Of a DNA stretch of 64,000 nt, positions 61,333 to 64,000 are shown piece by piece. The notes under the pieces are model-generated. The model was not told the DNA's origin. It made no database searches and saw nothing but the letters and a program-made list of their open reading frames with translations. Made by a program: the position numbers and the translations under genes. Each line of letters begins with the position of its first letter. Position 1 is the stretch's first letter. Origin of the DNA: Sipunculus nudus (Eukaryota; Annelida; Sipuncula; Golfingiida; Sipunculidae); NCBI GenBank assembly GCA_026874595.1, contig CM049309.1:24247033-24311032 (forward strand), written 5' to 3'.

Positions 61333-61446
61333 ATGTTAAGAAGGTGATCATAGCTCAGACATTTGGAGGACTGTTCTTTGCCACATGTGGTGGACAACCG
61401 TTGATCATCTTGCTGACCACAGCTCCACTAGCTCTCTATATCAAAG
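61333..61446 (+). CDS. SLC4A11: SLC4A11-like transporter, coding exon 9 (helices 2-3)
   Basis: Acceptor TTTTCAATTTTAG; donor ATCAAAG|GTAAGA. Encodes residues 366-403 and leaves phase 1. [20 protein letters not shown] followed by [18 protein letters not shown] is the SLC4 family hallmark: helix 2, then the GQPL half-helix segment that lines the substrate site. Human SLC4A11 is about 890 residues, so slightly over half of the protein is encoded beyond this window. No further exon was found before 64,000. Confidence 0.95.
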
Positions 61447-61599
61447 GTAAGAGCTGTGTGTAATATTATCACTGGGATTTGGTAGATGCTGGTCTGTTGA
61501 TGAATATGAACTTCATACATGGTTGACTGACCTAAGATTCCACATTAATTAATGACATATTTTGTTCCATGTTGTGTTTGTGTGTTGTGAAGGTGTAAT

Positions 61600-63042
61600 T
61601 GTATCCGCAAAAACGAAGTTTTGGGAATACTGTGTTTTTGACAGGGTCCACTGCCGCCGCTGTATTCGTTTCTGAAGAACTCCTCTGAGACTACTGGACT
61701 GATTTTTCCAAAACTTACACAAATTATCGGGTCACATGTGAACTGGTGCCTAACCAATTGCTGTTGACAGCTGACCTTTCCTCTCTGCCCAGCGTCCGTT
61801 TGTGCGTTTGTTTCCACACATAAACCCACATATCTCGGGAATCGTTTGAAATGTACAAATGTAGCCCTTGGATAGCTTTATAACATGCACAAAATATGGT
61901 GGCGCCACCTGCAACCATGTTTGCACAGTGTCTATCTGTTCATCTGCCTTGGGTTAAAATCACTCATATCTCTGCAGAGGTTTGACTAAGTCACCTGAAA
62001 TTTGGCATGCGTATACATCCTGGATAGCTTTCTTGATTTTATGACAGGTGGCACCACCTACATTCACATTTACGCTGCAGACATCCATGCTTATATCTCC
62101 GGACTGGTTTGAAGTATCTTCCTGAAAATTTGCATGTGTATAGATCTCATATAGCTCTTTATCGTACGCAAAAACTGGTGGCGCAACCTGCAACCTTTTT
62201 GCACAGCATCCATCTGTTTGTCTGCTGTAAGATAAAATAACTCGAATCTCGGCAGTGGTTTGACATATCTGCCTAAAATTTTGCAGGTTTATACATCCTG
62301 GATAGCTTTCTTGATTTTGACAGGTGGCGCCACCTACATTCTGGTTTACGCTGCACACATCCAAGCTCATATCTCGGGAACCATTTGACCGATTAGGCCA
62401 AAATCTTGCATGTGTATAGATCTCACATAGCTCTTTATCATTCACTAAACTGGAGGGACCACCTGCAACCAGTTTTGCACAGCATCCGTCTGTTTGTCTG
62501 CTGTGGGCTAAAATCACTCATACCTCAGTAGTGGTTTGACTTATCTGCCTAAAATTTTGACTGTTTATACATCTTTGATAGCTTTCTTGATTTTTGGCAG
62601 GTGGCGCCACCTACATTTATGTTAACACTGCATACATTTAGGCTTATATCTCAGGACTGATTTGACATATCCCCCTGAAATTTTGCATGTATATAGATCT
62701 CACATAGCTCTTAATCATACACAAAATTGGTGGTGCCACCTGCCACCATTTTTGCACAAGTCCTTCTGTTTGTCTGCTGTGGGATAAAATCACTCATATA
62801 CATGTAGTGGTTTGACTTATCTGCCTAAAATTTTGCATATGTATACAACTTTGACAGCTTACTGGATTTTGTGGTTAGTGGCGCAACCTACATACACATT
62901 TAGGCTGCAGACATCCATGCTAATATGCAACACACCTCACTCTATTTCCCCTTGCCACTCAATCCATGCCTCACTTCACCTGTTCCACTCTGATTTTGGC
63001 GGATACACGTAGTCGCTTGTCGACTACCCGTATTCTAGTTTC
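61600..63042 (-). mobile_element. inverted copy of the 9.5-11.1 kb repeat, without SINE
   Basis: Reverse-complement match to 9,457-11,062. It starts at TGTATCCGC (61,600), contains GGTGGCGCCACC at about 61,900, 62,325 and 62,600, ~280-bp internal units marked by TTTGACTTATCTGCCTAAAA, and ends with AGTCGCTTGTCGACTACCCG near 63,030. This copy has more internal units (about four) and no SINE. No coding capacity. It lies in intron 9. Confidence 0.87.
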
Positions 63043-64000
63043 ATAACATATAACTACCTGAAACAATATAACATAATTAGAATTACCCTTATGGTTATAA
63101 TATGTAAAAACATTCCATATACATAATTGAATGATTACATATACATGATTGAATTTATATAAAGATTATTAGTTTAAAGCAGGTATATTTCAGAAGCAGG
63201 ATGTTAATGGATGCCTGGAATCCTAAAAATATACCTGTTTGTAACACTGACTAGAGGACTTAGATGGCACAATGATTGCAAAGGAAGCTTGCCATGTCAC
63301 AGCCTTGAAAATTAGGTCAAGGTCAACAATATTGAAATACCAGGTGACACATCTGTGACCTGTGTCACCAGGGCACAAGTTGTAACCACTAAATTTCATG
63401 TAGGTTTATATTGCAATCTTGAAATTAGGTCACTCTGACCTATATCCTCTGAGCTATGGGGCTGGTAAGTACCCCCATAAAACCTCCAGTATCTTGATAA
63501 TTAATGGGTGGATTGCCATGAATCATGCCTTGAATATTGACCACAACTAGTTTTGTCTTTTCCTGAAATCTGGTGGTGCCACCTGTATTTTTTTCTAATT
63601 TTCATGATATTTTGCTGTTTTTGAGACCATCAAACGACAGTTGTTATGTCAGTGTCTCATCTGTGGTTTCATCCAGTGTCCTGAAACCCAGTGTGTTTGT
63701 TGCTTATGATTGGTTTCTTCAGTTCCTGAAGACTGGGGGCTCCAGCTGTATTTTTCTATTGTTGATGCAATTTTTCCTTTATTTTGAGACTGCCAAATTA
63801 TATTGATACCATCTGATTGGCATCTGTGGTTTTAACTGTGTCCTGAAACCTTGTGTGTTTATAAGGGCCATACTTGAATAAGCAGATGCACTAAATTAAT
63901 CACCCTGTCTTGCGTCTGTTTGTCTGTTCGTCTGTCTGTATGTCCATCAAATTTGTTTCTTGATGATAACTCCAGTTTGGATTGTAATATCTATTCCAAA
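63043..64000. other. intron 9 continuation with repeat fragment
   Basis: At about 63,340-63,600 the sequence (TCTGAGCTATGGGGCTGGTAAG, GGTGGTGCCACCTGTATTTTT) is a reverse-orientation fragment of the family at 13,960-15,046. A CGTCTGTTTGTCTGTTCGTC stretch near 63,915 suggests another repeat end running out of the window. No exon was recognised. Confidence 0.6.

Noticed and set aside
61960-62517. 185-codon minus-strand open frame
   Set aside because: Lies wholly inside the dispersed repeat; its text repeats every ~280 bp (MDVCSVN, GGATC) and follows the repeat units, with no known domain.

Overview
This window is animal nuclear DNA: AT-rich, repeat-dense and intron-rich. It carries the 5' half of one recognisable host gene, on the + strand. 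The coding pieces splice into an SLC4A11-like protein (SLC4 bicarbonate/anion-transporter superfamily). Dispersed repeats with GGTGGCGCCACC palindromes, ACGG-rich ends and ~150-bp core arrays, together with a tRNA-derived SINE, suggest a marine invertebrate, most likely a bivalve mollusc. That assignment is inference; no marker gene fixes the species.

Layout. 1-19.8 kb: no host gene recognised. It holds a 42-bp minisatellite, a relic of a non-LTR reverse transcriptase (minus strand, ~5.1-5.5 kb), an inverted pair of AAATGACT-rich repeats near 7.3 and 15.3 kb, a ~1.6-kb repeat into which a SINE has inserted, and several tandem or dispersed repeat arrays. 19.8-22.3 kb: probable upstream region of the gene, with one CpG-rich stretch ending in a consensus splice donor. 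22.3-61.4 kb: nine phase-compatible coding exons of the SLC4A11-like gene. They give about 403 residues: the cytosolic N-terminal domain, the first membrane helix and the start of the substrate-site region. The rest of the gene lies beyond 64 kb. Intron 1 is 21.3 kb and contains two good candidate alternative first exons (32.9 kb and 36.7 kb), both ending in the phase needed for exon 2. It also holds a foldback/hAT-like element and three minisatellite arrays. Intron 2 contains a 6.3-kb pogo/Tigger-like element with TA-flanked inverted ends and a transposase remnant lacking its DDE domain. Inside it is an unexplained 16-bp motif present five times. Introns 4 and 8 carry minisatellites whose units contain splice-acceptor-like and splice-donor-like sequences. 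61.6-63.0 kb: an inverted copy of the 9.5-11.1 kb repeat, without the SINE.

Functionally the window is one transporter locus. In vertebrates SLC4A11 works as an H+/OH- or NH3-linked plasma-membrane transporter; the multiple first exons suggest N-terminal isoforms made from separate promoters, as in mammals. Everything else is transposon or satellite material. No bacterial features, CRISPR array, rRNA gene or intact tRNA gene was seen.
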